64,000 nt of DNA from Deltaproteobacteria bacterium (lineage in GTDB: Bacteria > Myxococcota_A > Polyangia > Haliangiales > Haliangiaceae), in assembly GCA_021413675.1 (NCBI GenBank), contig JAIOQA010000070.1, positions 22,095 through 86,094 of the forward strand. Reading direction: 5' to 3'. Of this stretch, positions 17,070 through 26,454 are shown one piece after another. A program made the position numbers and the translations under genes. The notes beneath the pieces are model-generated. The model saw only the letters and a list, made by a program, of their open reading frames with translations. It made no database searches and was not told where the DNA came from. How positions within the stretch are numbered: position 1 is the stretch's first letter; the number at the start of each line of letters is the position of its first letter.

Positions 17070-17873
17070 ATGGACCTCGACGCCTACTTCGCGCGCATCG
17101 GCTACGCCGGCAGCCGCGCGCCGACGCTGGCCACGCTGCACGCGCTCAGCGCCGCGCACGCGCAGGCGATCCCGTTCGAGAACCTCGACGTCCTGCTCGG
17201 CCGGCCGATCGACCTCGATCCCGCCGCCGTCGATCGCAAGCTGATCGGCGCGCGCCGCGGCGGCTACTGCTTCGAGCAGAACACGCTGTTCCTGCGCGTG
17301 CTCGAGGCGCTCGGCTTCGACGCGCGGCCGCTGAGCGCGCGCGTGCGCTGGGGCCGCCCGCGCGACTACACGCCGCCCCGCACCCACGTGTTCGTGCGGG
17401 TCGACCTCGACGGCGCGAGCTGGATGGTCGACGTCGGCATCGGCAGCACCTCGCTCACCGCCGCGCTCCGGCTGGACGCGACCGGCGAGCAGCCCACGCC
17501 GCACGAGCCGCGCCGGATCGTCTTCGAGGACGGCCGCTACTTCCACCAGGCGCGCCTCGGCGACAGCTGGCACGACATCTACGAGTTCACGCGCGAGGAG
17601 ATGCCCGCGATCGATCGCGAGCTCGCGAACTGGTACACGAGCGCGCACCCCGGCTCGCACTTCAAGAACCGGCTCACGGTCGCGCGCGCCCTGCCCGACG
17701 GCGCGCGCGTCGCGATCCTCAACCGCGAGCTCACGATCCGCCGGCGCGGCGTGGCCGAGACCCGGACCATCGACTCGCCCGCCGAGCTCCTGGCGGTCCT
17801 CGCCGAGCACTTCGGCCTGCACTTCCCCGCCGGCACGACCTTCGCCTGCCCCGCGCTCGACTGGCCGTCGTAG
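17070..17873 (+). CDS. nat: Arylamine N-acetyltransferase
   Basis: A 267-residue cytoplasmic enzyme. The Cys-His-Asp triad is Cys67 (RGGYCFEQN), His106 (RTHVFV) and Asp121 (WMVDVG), with the spacing usual for the family (about 69/107/122). IPFENLDVLLG near residue 35 and the C-terminal TRTIDSPAELLAVL segment are also typical. It transfers acetyl from acetyl-CoA to arylamines or hydrazines; some relatives act in secondary metabolism. The start at 17070 gives the canonical MDLDAYFxRIGYxG beginning. No operon partner is visible. Confidence 0.93.
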   Translation: MDLDAYFARIGYAGSRAPTLATLHALSAAHAQAIPFENLDVLLGRPIDLDPAAVDRKLIGARRGGYCFEQNTLFLRVLEALGFDARPLSARVRWGRPRDYTPPRTHVFVRVDLDGASWMVDVGIGSTSLTAALRLDATGEQPTPHEPRRIVFEDGRYFHQARLGDSWHDIYEFTREEMPAIDRELANWYTSAHPGSHFKNRLTVARALPDGARVAILNRELTIRRRGVAETRTIDSPAELLAVLAEHFGLHFPAGTTFACPALDWPS

Positions 17874-17883
17874 CGCGCGGCGA

Positions 17884-18240
17884 CTACCGCGTCCGGCGCG
17901 CGCTCACCTCGATCAGGATCCCGCTCGGGCCGTGGCAGTAGCAGACCGTGCCGCGGCCGTTGACGTCGACCGGTGACACCGTGACGCCCGCCGCCGCGAG
18001 CGCCTCGCGGCGGGCGTAGACCAGCGCGGGATCGTCGACGATGAAGCCGACGTGGAAGCCCGCGGGATACGCGACCTCGGCCTGGCGCTGCAGCACCAGC
18101 GTGAAGCCGGCGCCATCGCCGAGGATGGCGATCGCCGGCGAGTCGGGGCGGGTCTGCGGCGCGAGATCGAAGTGCCGCGCGAAGAACGCGGCGGCGGCGG
18201 GGACGTCCAGGACCTGGAGATCGAGATGGTTCAGCTTCAC
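17884..18240 (-). CDS. VOC/glyoxalase-like protein
   Basis: A 118-residue single VOC (betaalphabetabetabeta) protein: N-terminal KLNHLDLQVLDVPAAAAFFA, central FTLVLQRQ and GFHVGFIVDDP, C-terminal CYCHGPSGILIEVS. The final Glu of ILIEV and the early His of LNHL match the usual metal positions, so it may be a small-molecule dioxygenase, glyoxalase or drug-binding protein. GTG at 18240 is preferred over ATG 18285 because GGAG lies 6 bases upstream and the VOC fold starts there. It converges on nat with a 10-base gap. Confidence 0.78.
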   Translation of the reverse strand: MKLNHLDLQVLDVPAAAAFFARHFDLAPQTRPDSPAIAILGDGAGFTLVLQRQAEVAYPAGFHVGFIVDDPALVYARREALAAAGVTVSPVDVNGRGTVCYCHGPSGILIEVSARRTR

Positions 18241-18407
18241 GGCGTGCTCCACTTGCGCATCACACGCGGACGCAGGTCCGCGCATGATCGAGGGTCACAC
18301 TCCGCGGTGGAGGGACAAGGGCTCCGGAATGGAGTGGCTGGGGCTCACCATGAACCAGCCTGCCGTTTTCCGATCGGGTCGAGCATAGCCTGCCCGCGCC
18401 CGATCCA

Positions 18408-20321
18408 CTACTCGTCGGCGACGACGATGATCTTGTCGCCTGGCGCGAAGCGGAGCGGCCGGCTCTTGCTGGGGCTGACGGTGACGCCGTACGAGGCGGC
18501 GGCGTCGCGCGCCGTGGCGGCGAGCCGGAAGCCGATCGCGACCTCGTTGCGGCGCAGCGCGGCCTCGACGACCGCCTGGTAGGGCACGTCGACGCCGAGC
18601 GCGACGTACTCGGCGGCGGGCTTGAGATAGATCTCGTGGCCGCCGGCGGTGAACAGCTCCTCGAAGACCTTCACCAGGTGGCGGTTCTCGGCGACCTGCG
18701 ACACCAGCAACGACACCAGCGTGTTGCTGACGATGAAGTCGTCGGCCTGGGCGACCGCCGCCAGATCGCGGTTCTCGATCTGGAGGATCTCGCTGGTGAT
18801 GGGCACGGCCTTGCCCGCGATGCGCGCGATGTCGCGCAGATGGAGCAGCGTGATCATCGTGCGGGCGTCGGCCATCTCCTGCGATCGACCGGCGGTCTCC
18901 GACAGGAGCAGGATGTGATCGAACCCGGCCACGTTGAGCCGATCGAGCATGCCGCGCTCGGTGACGTCGCCGGCGTAGGGCTGGACGGTCATGTTCTTGA
19001 TGCCGGCGCCGAGATCGCCGGCGGCGGTCAGGACCTCGCCGTCGCCGACGACGATCGTCTCGCTGCCCGGCGCGACGTACGCGTCGAGCTCGCCGAGCAC
19101 GCGGCGGAGCCGGGCGCTGCCGCCCAGCACCAGCGTGCGCTCGCGGTGGCGCAAGGCCTGGCGCGGCGCCGCGACGATCGCGCCATCCGCGACCGGGACC
19201 GGCTTGCCGTTGAGCAGCGCGGTGTCGTCGTCCTCGCTGATGACGACCACCTGATCGCCCGGCGCGAACCGGCGGTCGAGCGGCGGCGGCACCAGCGTCT
19301 GGCCCTCCGCCGTGACCACGCCGAGCAGCGCCGAGTCGTCGTACGCGAAGACCGCGTCGCGGAAGGTCTGGCCGGTGAGCCCGGGCTCGGGCTTGACGTA
19401 CATCTCGACGCCGCCGAAGTCGAGCAGCTCGGTGTAGACCACCGACAGCCCCGACTGCCTGCCGGTCTGCACCAGCAGCCGGCTGATCAACGGCGGCGCC
19501 ACGATCAGCGCCGCGTTCGCGCCGACCACCATGCGCGCGACCGTCTCGGTGCGCTCGTCGAAGATCTCGGCGACGACGTGGAGCGGGAGCTTGCCGGCGG
19601 CCTTGTTGATCGCGAGCAAGGTCTTGAGCACGACGGTGTCCGACTCGTGGGGTGCCATCTCGCGCCCGTCGGGGTGGGTCTCGGGCGCGAGCACGACCAC
19701 GGCCTTCGAGGTCTCCAGGCTGGCCAGCTCGAGATCGCCGAGGTTCATCGGGCTGCCCGCGCGGGTGACCACGCGCAGGCGCTTGCTGCCGAGGCTCTCG
19801 GCGACGTCCGCGTCCATCGCGACCTTGTCGCGGTTGGCGAGCACGACGACGCACGCGTTGCGCTGGTTCTCGCCGGCGGCGGCGAACTCCGACAGGAGCG
19901 TGTGGATCTTCGGGCTCCAGCCGAGGATCACGGTGTGGTTGCGCTCGATGACCGTGCTGCGGCCGCGCCGCAGGCTCTCGATCAGCGCCGAGAAGCCGTT
20001 GTTGAGGATGCCGATCAGCGCCGACAGCACGAACAGGCCGCCGATCGTCACCAGCATCATGATGATGAGGAAGGTCCAGCTGCCGGCGTCGCCGCCGACC
20101 GCGCCGGCGTCGAGCGCGTGGTTCAGCGACTTCCAGGCCAGGCGGCCGAACGAGTCGGCGCCGGTGTCGTCCTCGGGCACGACATCGCAGATCTCGATCG
20201 CACCGGCCGTGATCAGCACGAGCACGACGGTGATCACGGCGAGCAGCAGGATCTGCGCGCCGGTGCCGCGAGCCATCAGGTTGTCGAAGCGGTAACGCAG
20301 GCGCTGGCGAATGCTGGGCAT
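18408..20321 (-). CDS. CASTOR/POLLUX-type ion channel with RCK domains
   Basis: A 637-residue membrane protein. One N-terminal helix (about 21-45), a pore-loop-like segment (LNHALDAGAVGGDAG) and a second helix (about 82-112) precede tandem RCK/TrkA-N-like cytosolic domains beginning HTVILGWSPKIHTLLSEF. The DAG in the loop resembles the atypical filter of CASTOR/POLLUX channels rather than TVGYG (from memory). Two TrkA-C-like segments are seen (GGVEMYVKPEPGLTGQTF and the C-terminal FAPGDKIIVVADE). It probably conducts monovalent cations or Ca and is gated by ligand on the RCK ring. The start at 20321 follows GAGGGG; a TAGTGT box lies at 20350-20355 (minus). Confidence 0.85.
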   Translation of the reverse strand: MPSIRQRLRYRFDNLMARGTGAQILLLAVITVVLVLITAGAIEICDVVPEDDTGADSFGRLAWKSLNHALDAGAVGGDAGSWTFLIIMMLVTIGGLFVLSALIGILNNGFSALIESLRRGRSTVIERNHTVILGWSPKIHTLLSEFAAAGENQRNACVVVLANRDKVAMDADVAESLGSKRLRVVTRAGSPMNLGDLELASLETSKAVVVLAPETHPDGREMAPHESDTVVLKTLLAINKAAGKLPLHVVAEIFDERTETVARMVVGANAALIVAPPLISRLLVQTGRQSGLSVVYTELLDFGGVEMYVKPEPGLTGQTFRDAVFAYDDSALLGVVTAEGQTLVPPPLDRRFAPGDQVVVISEDDDTALLNGKPVPVADGAIVAAPRQALRHRERTLVLGGSARLRRVLGELDAYVAPGSETIVVGDGEVLTAAGDLGAGIKNMTVQPYAGDVTERGMLDRLNVAGFDHILLLSETAGRSQEMADARTMITLLHLRDIARIAGKAVPITSEILQIENRDLAAVAQADDFIVSNTLVSLLVSQVAENRHLVKVFEELFTAGGHEIYLKPAAEYVALGVDVPYQAVVEAALRRNEVAIGFRLAATARDAAASYGVTVSPSKSRPLRFAPGDKIIVVADE

Positions 20322-20404
20322 CGGTCCCCTCGGTGTCGAACGATCGAGGACACTACCCGAAGCGCGCGCGCGATGGGGCGACCCGCGCCGATCGATGCCG
20401 CCGC

Positions 20405-20950
20405 TCAGCGCGACGCGCCGGCAAGGGCCGGCAGGTCGAGCGAGATCCCGCCAGACGCGAACAGATCCGCGCCACCGCCCTCGAGCTGATGGGCGCCGAG
20501 GTCGACGAACACCCCGGTCGCGAGCGCGCCCAGCACCCCGAGCGCGCCGCCGCCGTCGCCCGAGCCCCAACGCACGCCGCCGAGCTGGCGGCGCAGCGCG
20601 ATCCGCGCGACCAGCGCGCGCCGCGGCTCGCCGGGTGCGACCCGCCAGAACAGCTCCGCGCGCCCGCCCAGCCAGAGCGCGCCGCGCACCCGACGGGCGA
20701 GCGCGGCGTAGGTGCCGTGCACGGTCCCGCGCCCGGGCGCCTCGTCGACGATCCAGCCGGCGCCGAGATCGACCGACGCGCCGCGATCGTCGAGGGCCGC
20801 GCTGTGCGCGCCGATCGACGCGCGGCGGCCCACGCCATGCGCGGTGGCCACCAGGGCGCCGCTCGACTGGCTCGGCGGGATCACGCACGCGCCCAGCGCG
20901 GCGGCGATCGCGAGCCCCGCCCGCACCGCGCTCGCACGGCTCGCGTTCAC
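20405..20950 (-). CDS. Lipoprotein of unknown function, distal gene of pair
   Basis: A 181-residue lipoprotein (lipobox ALGAC, Cys22). The GTG start at 20950 overlaps the stop of the preceding gene (GTGA) and has GGAG 5 bases upstream. The mature chain has strand-like repeats (ASVDLGAGWIVDE, GALWLGGRAELFWRVAP, GVFVDLGAHQLEGG) ending LFASGGISLDLPAL, like a small barrel or a barrel-associated protein. Together with its partner gene it may form an outer-membrane pair; no family recognised. Confidence 0.6.
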   Translation of the reverse strand: MNASRASAVRAGLAIAAALGACVIPPSQSSGALVATAHGVGRRASIGAHSAALDDRGASVDLGAGWIVDEAPGRGTVHGTYAALARRVRGALWLGGRAELFWRVAPGEPRRALVARIALRRQLGGVRWGSGDGGGALGVLGALATGVFVDLGAHQLEGGGADLFASGGISLDLPALAGASR

Positions 20951-21603
20951 CGGAACTCCGGCGAGGTGATCGAGAGCTTGAGCGCCGCGGCCATGAACTG
21001 CGACTCGATCCGCGTGCCGCCGCGGCGGAGATCGTCGTGCTGGCGGTAGACCTCGACCGCGATGCCGAGCCGCGAGCGTCCGACCCGCGTCGTGTACTCG
21101 CCGCCGACCCGCAGCGCGCGCGACGAGGTCTCGAGCGACTGCTCCGAGACCAGCTCGAAGCCGTGCGCCATCGCGCCGCCGTACACCGACCACGTCCCGG
21201 TGCCGTAGCCGACCTGCGCGTCGGCCACGCCGCCGATGAACCCGCCGCCGCCGCCGCCGAAGCCGAAGCCCGACAGCGCGACGGCGATCGACACGCGATC
21301 GATCCGGAAGCGCGGCCGCACGTACGGGAAGCCGCCGAGCGTGTTGAACTCCTTGCCGCCGCTGCGCGCCGCGAGCTGCGTGTAGACGCCGCCCATCTCG
21401 AGCGCGAACCAGCGCGCGATCGCGAACTGGCCCTGGGCCTCGGCCTGGAACGTCTGCCGTCCCGGGCCCGCGCCCATGCCCACGGAGCCGGCCAGCACGC
21501 TGTGCCCGGTCTGGCTGATGGGCATCCGCGCGCCCATCCCCAGGCCCATCGGAGGGGCTGCGCAGGCGGCGAGGACGACGAGGACGACGGCGATCCGGTT
21601 CAT
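20947..21603 (-). CDS. Lipoprotein/outer-membrane-like protein, proximal gene of pair
   Basis: A 218-residue protein with a short lipoprotein signal (VVLVVLAAC, Cys14). After Met/Gly-rich GMGAR and GMGAGPG segments come amphipathic strands (GQFAIARWFALEMGGVYTQL, VRPRFRIDRVSIAVALSGFG), a Gly run (GFGGGGGGF) and strands ending LKLSITSPEFR. This suggests a small beta-barrel with a glycine loop. It is translationally coupled to the lipoprotein downstream. The ATG at 21603 is selected because the signal peptide begins there. Confidence 0.6.
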   Translation of the reverse strand: MNRIAVVLVVLAACAAPPMGLGMGARMPISQTGHSVLAGSVGMGAGPGRQTFQAEAQGQFAIARWFALEMGGVYTQLAARSGGKEFNTLGGFPYVRPRFRIDRVSIAVALSGFGFGGGGGGFIGGVADAQVGYGTGTWSVYGGAMAHGFELVSEQSLETSSRALRVGGEYTTRVGRSRLGIAVEVYRQHDDLRRGGTRIESQFMAAALKLSITSPEFR

Positions 21604-21737
21604 GCGTCCGGATGAAACAGCAACCCGCGTGCCTCCGCGAACGCGGCGCAAGGCCTGGAATTCCGTTGCCGTCGACCGCGCCGCCACCGACGCGAGGTGG
21701 CAATCCGCGACGTCTGCGTCACGACATCGGTGTCATG

Positions 21738-23231
21738 TCAGGGACGCGCGAAGCGCATCGCCGCGCGGAGCCGCACCGCATCGGCCGGGGCCGCGTGCAT
21801 CGGGGCAGCCCCGGGTGCTGGTCGAACCGCCACGAACTGGCGGTTGCGGAGGTAGACCTCGCCGCCGGGGCCGTCGATGAAGGTGAGCTCGAGGATCTCG
21901 CCGTCGACGGTCGCGAGCCAGACCCGGGTCGTGATCGGCGAGAGCGCGTGATCGTAGGCCACGCCGGCCGCGTCGAGCGCCGGCGCCGAGATCGTCAGCC
22001 CGTCGCCGACGTGACCGACCACGATATCGCCGACGAGGTACGGGTCGGTGTACGTGCCGACCAGGCCCTCGAGCTGCGACGGATCGAAGGGCCGCTCGGG
22101 CGCGACGCCCGGCGCCGGCAGCGCGGCGAGGGTCTTCATCGCGGCGACCGCGGTCGCGGTGAAGTCGTCGTCGACCCCGTTGCTGAGGATCGAGACCGCG
22201 AAGCGCTGCTCGGGCAGCACGTAGAAGGTCGACGTGTGCGTGTGGGTGTTGCCGCCGTGGAACCAGACCGGGACATCGTAGTAGTCGCTGCCGAGCTGGA
22301 TGCCGCGCCCGACGATGAGGCCGAAGCCGTACCCCGGCGGCAGCCCCGGATAGATCGGCGTCTGCGCGCGCGTGATCTCGGACCGCAGCGCCGGATCGAG
22401 CACCGCGGGGTCGCCATCGACGAGGAAGCGCGCGAGCCGCATCTGATCGCCGGGCGTCGACCACACCAGGCCCGCCGGCCGCGTGAACCCCGACTCCCAC
22501 GTGTCCTCGAACGACACCGCGTGGATCGTCTGGTCCTCGATCGTGAAGCCGCGGCCGAGCGCGCGGTCGGCGTCGACCTCGCTCTTGCGCGCCACCGTGC
22601 GCGTCATGCCCAGCGGCGCGAAGACATCCTGTTCGACGATGTCGGCCCACGGGCGACCGTCGAGCTGCTGGGTGATGAGCCCGGCGATCGAGAAGTTCGG
22701 GTTGCTGTAGTTGTAGAACAGGCCGGGCGGGTTCATCGCGTGGTAGCTGGTCGCGAACTCGCCGTACGCGAAGCTCGCGAGCGCCGCGTCGGTGGTCGCG
22801 CTGGTCTCCTCGACGCCATCCATGATGCCGCTCTGATGGCTCATGAGCTGGCGCAGGGTCGTGTCGGTGAAGCCGGGCGCCATCGCCATGTGCAGCTCCG
22901 GCAGCGCCGCGCCGACGGTCGTGTCGAGCGAGGTCTTGCCGGCGGCGACCTCGCGCAGGAGCGCGATCGCCGCGATCTTCTTGGTGTCCGACCCGATCAT
23001 GAACTGGGTGTCCTCGTCGGGCGGCGCGGTCCCGCCGGGATCGGCGTGGCCGAACCCGCCGACCCAGACGATCTCGCCGTCGAGCCAGACCGCGACCGAG
23101 GCAGCGGTCGCGTTGGCCTTCGCGAGATCCGCGGTGACCGCGGCCTCGATGGGCGCGAAGCTCGGGTGGGTCGGCTCCGACGAGCCGCACGCGGCGAGCA
23201 GGACGAGCGCGAGTGACAGGCGATGGGACAT
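21738..23231 (-). CDS. Serine hydrolase lipoprotein (class C beta-lactamase / PBP-like fold)
   Basis: A 497-residue lipoprotein (lipobox LLAAC, Cys15). Active-site motifs are SDTK (Ser81, Lys84), YSN (Tyr175, Asn177) and an HGG box in place of KTG (VWFHGGNTH). These fit the class C beta-lactamase, esterase and D-aminopeptidase group (family S12). The C-terminal 130 residues (after FDPSQLEGLVGTYTDPY) form a beta-rich accessory domain. Likely reactions are ester or peptidoglycan/D-peptide hydrolysis at the cell envelope; lactamase activity cannot be assumed. Confidence 0.85.
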   Translation of the reverse strand: MSHRLSLALVLLAACGSSEPTHPSFAPIEAAVTADLAKANATAASVAVWLDGEIVWVGGFGHADPGGTAPPDEDTQFMIGSDTKKIAAIALLREVAAGKTSLDTTVGAALPELHMAMAPGFTDTTLRQLMSHQSGIMDGVEETSATTDAALASFAYGEFATSYHAMNPPGLFYNYSNPNFSIAGLITQQLDGRPWADIVEQDVFAPLGMTRTVARKSEVDADRALGRGFTIEDQTIHAVSFEDTWESGFTRPAGLVWSTPGDQMRLARFLVDGDPAVLDPALRSEITRAQTPIYPGLPPGYGFGLIVGRGIQLGSDYYDVPVWFHGGNTHTHTSTFYVLPEQRFAVSILSNGVDDDFTATAVAAMKTLAALPAPGVAPERPFDPSQLEGLVGTYTDPYLVGDIVVGHVGDGLTISAPALDAAGVAYDHALSPITTRVWLATVDGEILELTFIDGPGGEVYLRNRQFVAVRPAPGAAPMHAAPADAVRLRAAMRFARP

Positions 23232-23394
23232 GAGCTCCTCGAGGTGGTCGCGGACGGCCTCGCGATCACGGGTCGTGCGCTCACCCTACGGATCGCGCGG
23301 CGCCGGCGCCTGTGCCGGAAGGCAGGCGATCGACCATGACCAATGGCACATGCGCGCGTCCGCGGCGCAGGGCTATCCTCGCGGTCTGCGCTCC

Positions 23395-24528
23395 GTGAAC
23401 GTCCCCCGATGGGCAGGCCTGCTCGCGTGGGCGGCGATCTGCCTTGAGTTCCTGCTGCTCGAGAGCCTCCCGTCCAGCGCCCAGGCGGTCATCGCCGTCG
23501 GGATGACCGCGTTCGGCGCGGGCTTCGCGTGGGCGATCGGGCCAGGCCGCGACGGTCGCCATCCGCGGGCGCTGATCACGGTGATGCTCGCGCTGAGCCT
23601 GATCGGCACGCTGCTCACGACCGACCTGTTCTACATCGTCGCGTTCACGCTGCCGTTCGTGTTTCGCCGCCGCACCGCGGTGGTGTGGCTGGTCGCGCGC
23701 AACGCGCTGGCGCTGCCGTGGTTCGCGTACCTGATCCGCGAGCAGCAAGCTCAGGGCCTGCTGCCGCCGGGCGTGCAGGTGATGCTGATCGACATCCTGA
23801 CCCACACCGCGTGGCAGGGGTTCGCGTTCGTGGTCGCGACGGTGGTCACCGCCGAGCAGCGCGGCCGGGACGAGCTCACGCGGGTCAACGCCCAGCTACG
23901 CGCGGCGCAGCACCTGCTCGGCGATCGCGCGCGGCTCGAGGAGCGCGTCGCGATCGCGCGCGAGCTCCACGACGCCCTCGGCCATCACCTCGCCGCGCTG
24001 AACGTGCAGCTCGAGCTGGCCCGCCATCTCGCCGAGGGGCCGGCGCGCGCGCCGATCGAGCAAGCCCACGCCACCGGCAAGCGCCTGCTCGGCGAGGTCC
24101 GCGAGGTCGTGAGCGCGTGGCGCGGCGAGGCGTCGTTCGATCTGCTGACCGCGCTCGACGAGCTCGCCAGCGAGATCCGCGAGCCGGCGATCACCGTCGC
24201 GGTCGCCGACGGGCTCGAGCTCGGCGACTCGCTGGTCGCGCGCACGCTCTACCGCTGCGCCCAGGAGGCGGTCACCAACGCGATCCGCCACGCCGGCGCG
24301 CGCCACGTGTGGATCGAGCTCGGCAAGGACGGTGCGCGCGTGCGGCTCGTGGTCCGCGACGACGGCGCGGTCGCCGAGCCGATCGTCGTCGGCAATGGCC
24401 TGCGCGGGCTGCGCGAGCGCGCGGAGGCGCTGGCCGGCACGCTCGACGTGCGCGCGGTCGCCGGCCAGGGGGTCGCGATCGAGATCGCGCTGCCGCTCGG
24501 CGAGGGCGCGCCGGAGATGGCGCGATGA
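23395..24528 (+). CDS. NarL-type sensor histidine kinase (HisKA_3), membrane-bound
   Basis: A 377-residue kinase. About five hydrophobic segments (about 8-155) form the N-terminal membrane domain without a periplasmic domain, followed by a short coiled coil (about 155-185). The dimerisation/phosphorylation box is ARELHDALGHHLAALN with His192; the HATPase region has an N box (CAQEAVTNAIRHAG) and G boxes (DDGAV, GNGLRGLRERA). It resembles the DesK-type sensors. The start is GTG 23395, 15 bases after TATCCT; an in-frame ATG at 23350 is the alternative. It overlaps its response regulator by 4 bases (ATGA). Confidence 0.88.
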   Translation: MNVPRWAGLLAWAAICLEFLLLESLPSSAQAVIAVGMTAFGAGFAWAIGPGRDGRHPRALITVMLALSLIGTLLTTDLFYIVAFTLPFVFRRRTAVVWLVARNALALPWFAYLIREQQAQGLLPPGVQVMLIDILTHTAWQGFAFVVATVVTAEQRGRDELTRVNAQLRAAQHLLGDRARLEERVAIARELHDALGHHLAALNVQLELARHLAEGPARAPIEQAHATGKRLLGEVREVVSAWRGEASFDLLTALDELASEIREPAITVAVADGLELGDSLVARTLYRCAQEAVTNAIRHAGARHVWIELGKDGARVRLVVRDDGAVAEPIVVGNGLRGLRERAEALAGTLDVRAVAGQGVAIEIALPLGEGAPEMAR

Positions 24529-25157
24529 TCCGCGTCGTCCTCGCCGACGATCAGACGCTGATGCGCAGCGGCCTGCGCGGCCTGCTCGCGCTCGCGCCCG
24601 ACATGGAGGTGGTCGGCGAGGCCGCCGATGGCGAGGCGGCGATCGCGCTGATCCGCGACCTCGCCCCCGACGTCGCGCTGGTCGACGTCCGCATGCCGCG
24701 CGCCGATGGCATCGCCGTGCTCGAGCGCCTGGCCCCTCCCCCGCCGACGATCTTGCTGACCACCTTCGACGACGACGAGGCCCTGATCCGCGGCATGCGC
24801 GCCGGCGCCCGCGGGTTCCTGCTGAAGGACATCTCGCTCGAGCAGCTGCTCGACGCGGTCCGCCGGGTCGCGGCCGGCGAGACCCTGATCCGGCCGGCGG
24901 TCACCGCGCATGTCCAGCGCGGCATCGATCGCCTCAAGCCCGACTTCGATCGGATCGAGCGCCCCGAGCCGCTCACGAAGCGCGAGCGCGAGGTGCTGCG
25001 GATGATGGCCGGCGGCCACAACAACCGCGAGATCGCGGAGGCGCTGCGCACGAGCGAGGGCACGATCAAGAACCACGCGTCGAACATCTTCGCCAAGCTC
25101 GGCGTGCGCGACCGCACCCGCGCGGTGCTGCGCGGGCTCCAGCTCGGCATCATCTGA
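24525..25157 (+). CDS. NarL/LuxR-family response regulator
   Basis: A 210-residue two-domain regulator. The receiver domain (1-120) has Asp8-Asp9, phospho-acceptor Asp54 (LVDVRMP), Thr in LLTTFD and Lys in FLLKD. The LuxR-type helix-turn-helix covers about 145-205 (LTKREREVLRMMAGGHNNRE then GTIKNHASNIFAKLGVRDRT). It is the partner of the overlapping upstream histidine kinase. Targets are unknown; no nearby inverted repeat stands out. Confidence 0.93.
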   Translation: MIRVVLADDQTLMRSGLRGLLALAPDMEVVGEAADGEAAIALIRDLAPDVALVDVRMPRADGIAVLERLAPPPPTILLTTFDDDEALIRGMRAGARGFLLKDISLEQLLDAVRRVAAGETLIRPAVTAHVQRGIDRLKPDFDRIERPEPLTKREREVLRMMAGGHNNREIAEALRTSEGTIKNHASNIFAKLGVRDRTRAVLRGLQLGII

Positions 25158-26384
25158 TCAGCGCGAGCGGCCGCCGGCCGCCGGGAACACCAGCGCCAGC
25201 TCGTCGGGCGCGACCGCGACCTGGATCACGCCGCTCGCGCCGATGAGGTGCTCCAGCTCGGCGGCCGCGGCGCCGAGGACGTCCTCCGCGAGCCCGGTCG
25301 TGCGCATCGCGATGCGGACGCCCGCGGGCCCCGCGTCGACGCTCGCGTCGATCCCGGCGGAGCGGCCCTTGAGGACCGCGGCGAGGATCGACAGCGCCGA
25401 GGTCACCGTCGCGACCGCGACGATGCGCGGGACCGCGACCTCGAGGCCGGGGCGCAGGCCGGTCCAGCGCACGCCCCCGACCAGCTTGGTGTGGTGCAGC
25501 GCGAGGGACGACGCGGTCGTGACCACGTCCGAGACGAACGTCGCGTCGCGCTCGGCGGTGGTGAGGCGCTCGATCGCCGCGAGCATCGGCATGAGCCGGT
25601 GCGCGCTGCGCTCGAGGTCGTCGCAGATCTCGGTCAGATCGCGGAACGCGGCGATCGCCCGATCGAGGGCCCCGAACGCCGGCATCCGTTCGACCACCTC
25701 CGCGGGCAGCTCGGTGGCGAGCCGCACGAGGCCGCCGAGATCGGCGAGCGAGACCTTGGCCATGGTGACGTTGGCCTCGATCGGGCCGACGATGTTGCGC
25801 AGCTCGGAGAACGCCGGCAGCGCGGCGCGCGACAGGAGCGCGGCGGGTGTGGCGGTGCGGAGCTGGGCGAGCTCTTCGAGGCGCGCGCTGACCCGGGCCG
25901 CGAGGGTCTCGATGAGCGCGCGATCGACGTCGGAGAACTCGCGCGGCTCCGCGTCGATCGCACAGAGCGCACCGACCACCGTGCCCGCGACCGCGATCGG
26001 CTGGCCGATGTACGCCCGCGCGCCGTAGCGCCCGACGAGCTCCTGCGGCAGCAGCGCGTTCCCGGTCGCGTCGATCACCTCCAGGCGCTGGGAGTCGCGG
26101 ACCACGAACTGGCAGAACGAGGCGTCGCGATCGGTGGCTCGAGCGATGGCGAGATCGGGGGGCAACCCGACGTGGGCCCGGAAGTACTGGGTGCGCGCGA
26201 GCACGAGTGACACCAGGGCGATGGGCATGTTGAGGCCCGCCGAGAGCTCGACGACCAACCCCTGGAGGACCGGGTCGAGTTCGGTGTCGAGCGCGCTGCC
26301 GGACAGATGCCGCAAGCGAGCGGATGAATCGCCGGCCAGCGCGTCGATGCGCTGCGAGAAGCTTCGTCGGGTCAACGCCGTCAC
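25158..26384 (-). CDS. GAF-domain protein with degenerate kinase-like C-terminus
   Basis: About 408 residues. The N-terminal GAF domain (about 30-190) includes LNMPIALVSLVLARTQYFRA, ASFCQFVVRD and YIGQPIAVAGTVVGALCAID. A helical middle (about 195-310) and a C-terminal alpha/beta region (VGGVRWTGLRPGLEVAVP to LALVFPAAGG) look like a dimerisation helix and HATPase fold lacking an H box and the DxGxG motif. It may be a pseudokinase or a protein-interaction module. The GTG start at 26384 is uncertain; GTG 26414 is in frame. It lies 70 bases after the phaC gene of the PHA operon and may be read through from it. Confidence 0.65.
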   Translation of the reverse strand: MTALTRRSFSQRIDALAGDSSARLRHLSGSALDTELDPVLQGLVVELSAGLNMPIALVSLVLARTQYFRAHVGLPPDLAIARATDRDASFCQFVVRDSQRLEVIDATGNALLPQELVGRYGARAYIGQPIAVAGTVVGALCAIDAEPREFSDVDRALIETLAARVSARLEELAQLRTATPAALLSRAALPAFSELRNIVGPIEANVTMAKVSLADLGGLVRLATELPAEVVERMPAFGALDRAIAAFRDLTEICDDLERSAHRLMPMLAAIERLTTAERDATFVSDVVTTASSLALHHTKLVGGVRWTGLRPGLEVAVPRIVAVATVTSALSILAAVLKGRSAGIDASVDAGPAGVRIAMRTTGLAEDVLGAAAAELEHLIGASGVIQVAVAPDELALVFPAAGGRSR

Positions 26385-26454
26385 CCTCAAACGACGAATC
26401 GACCGGATGCGCACAACAGGGAGCGCGAAAACGCCGGGATGTCGATGATCTGCC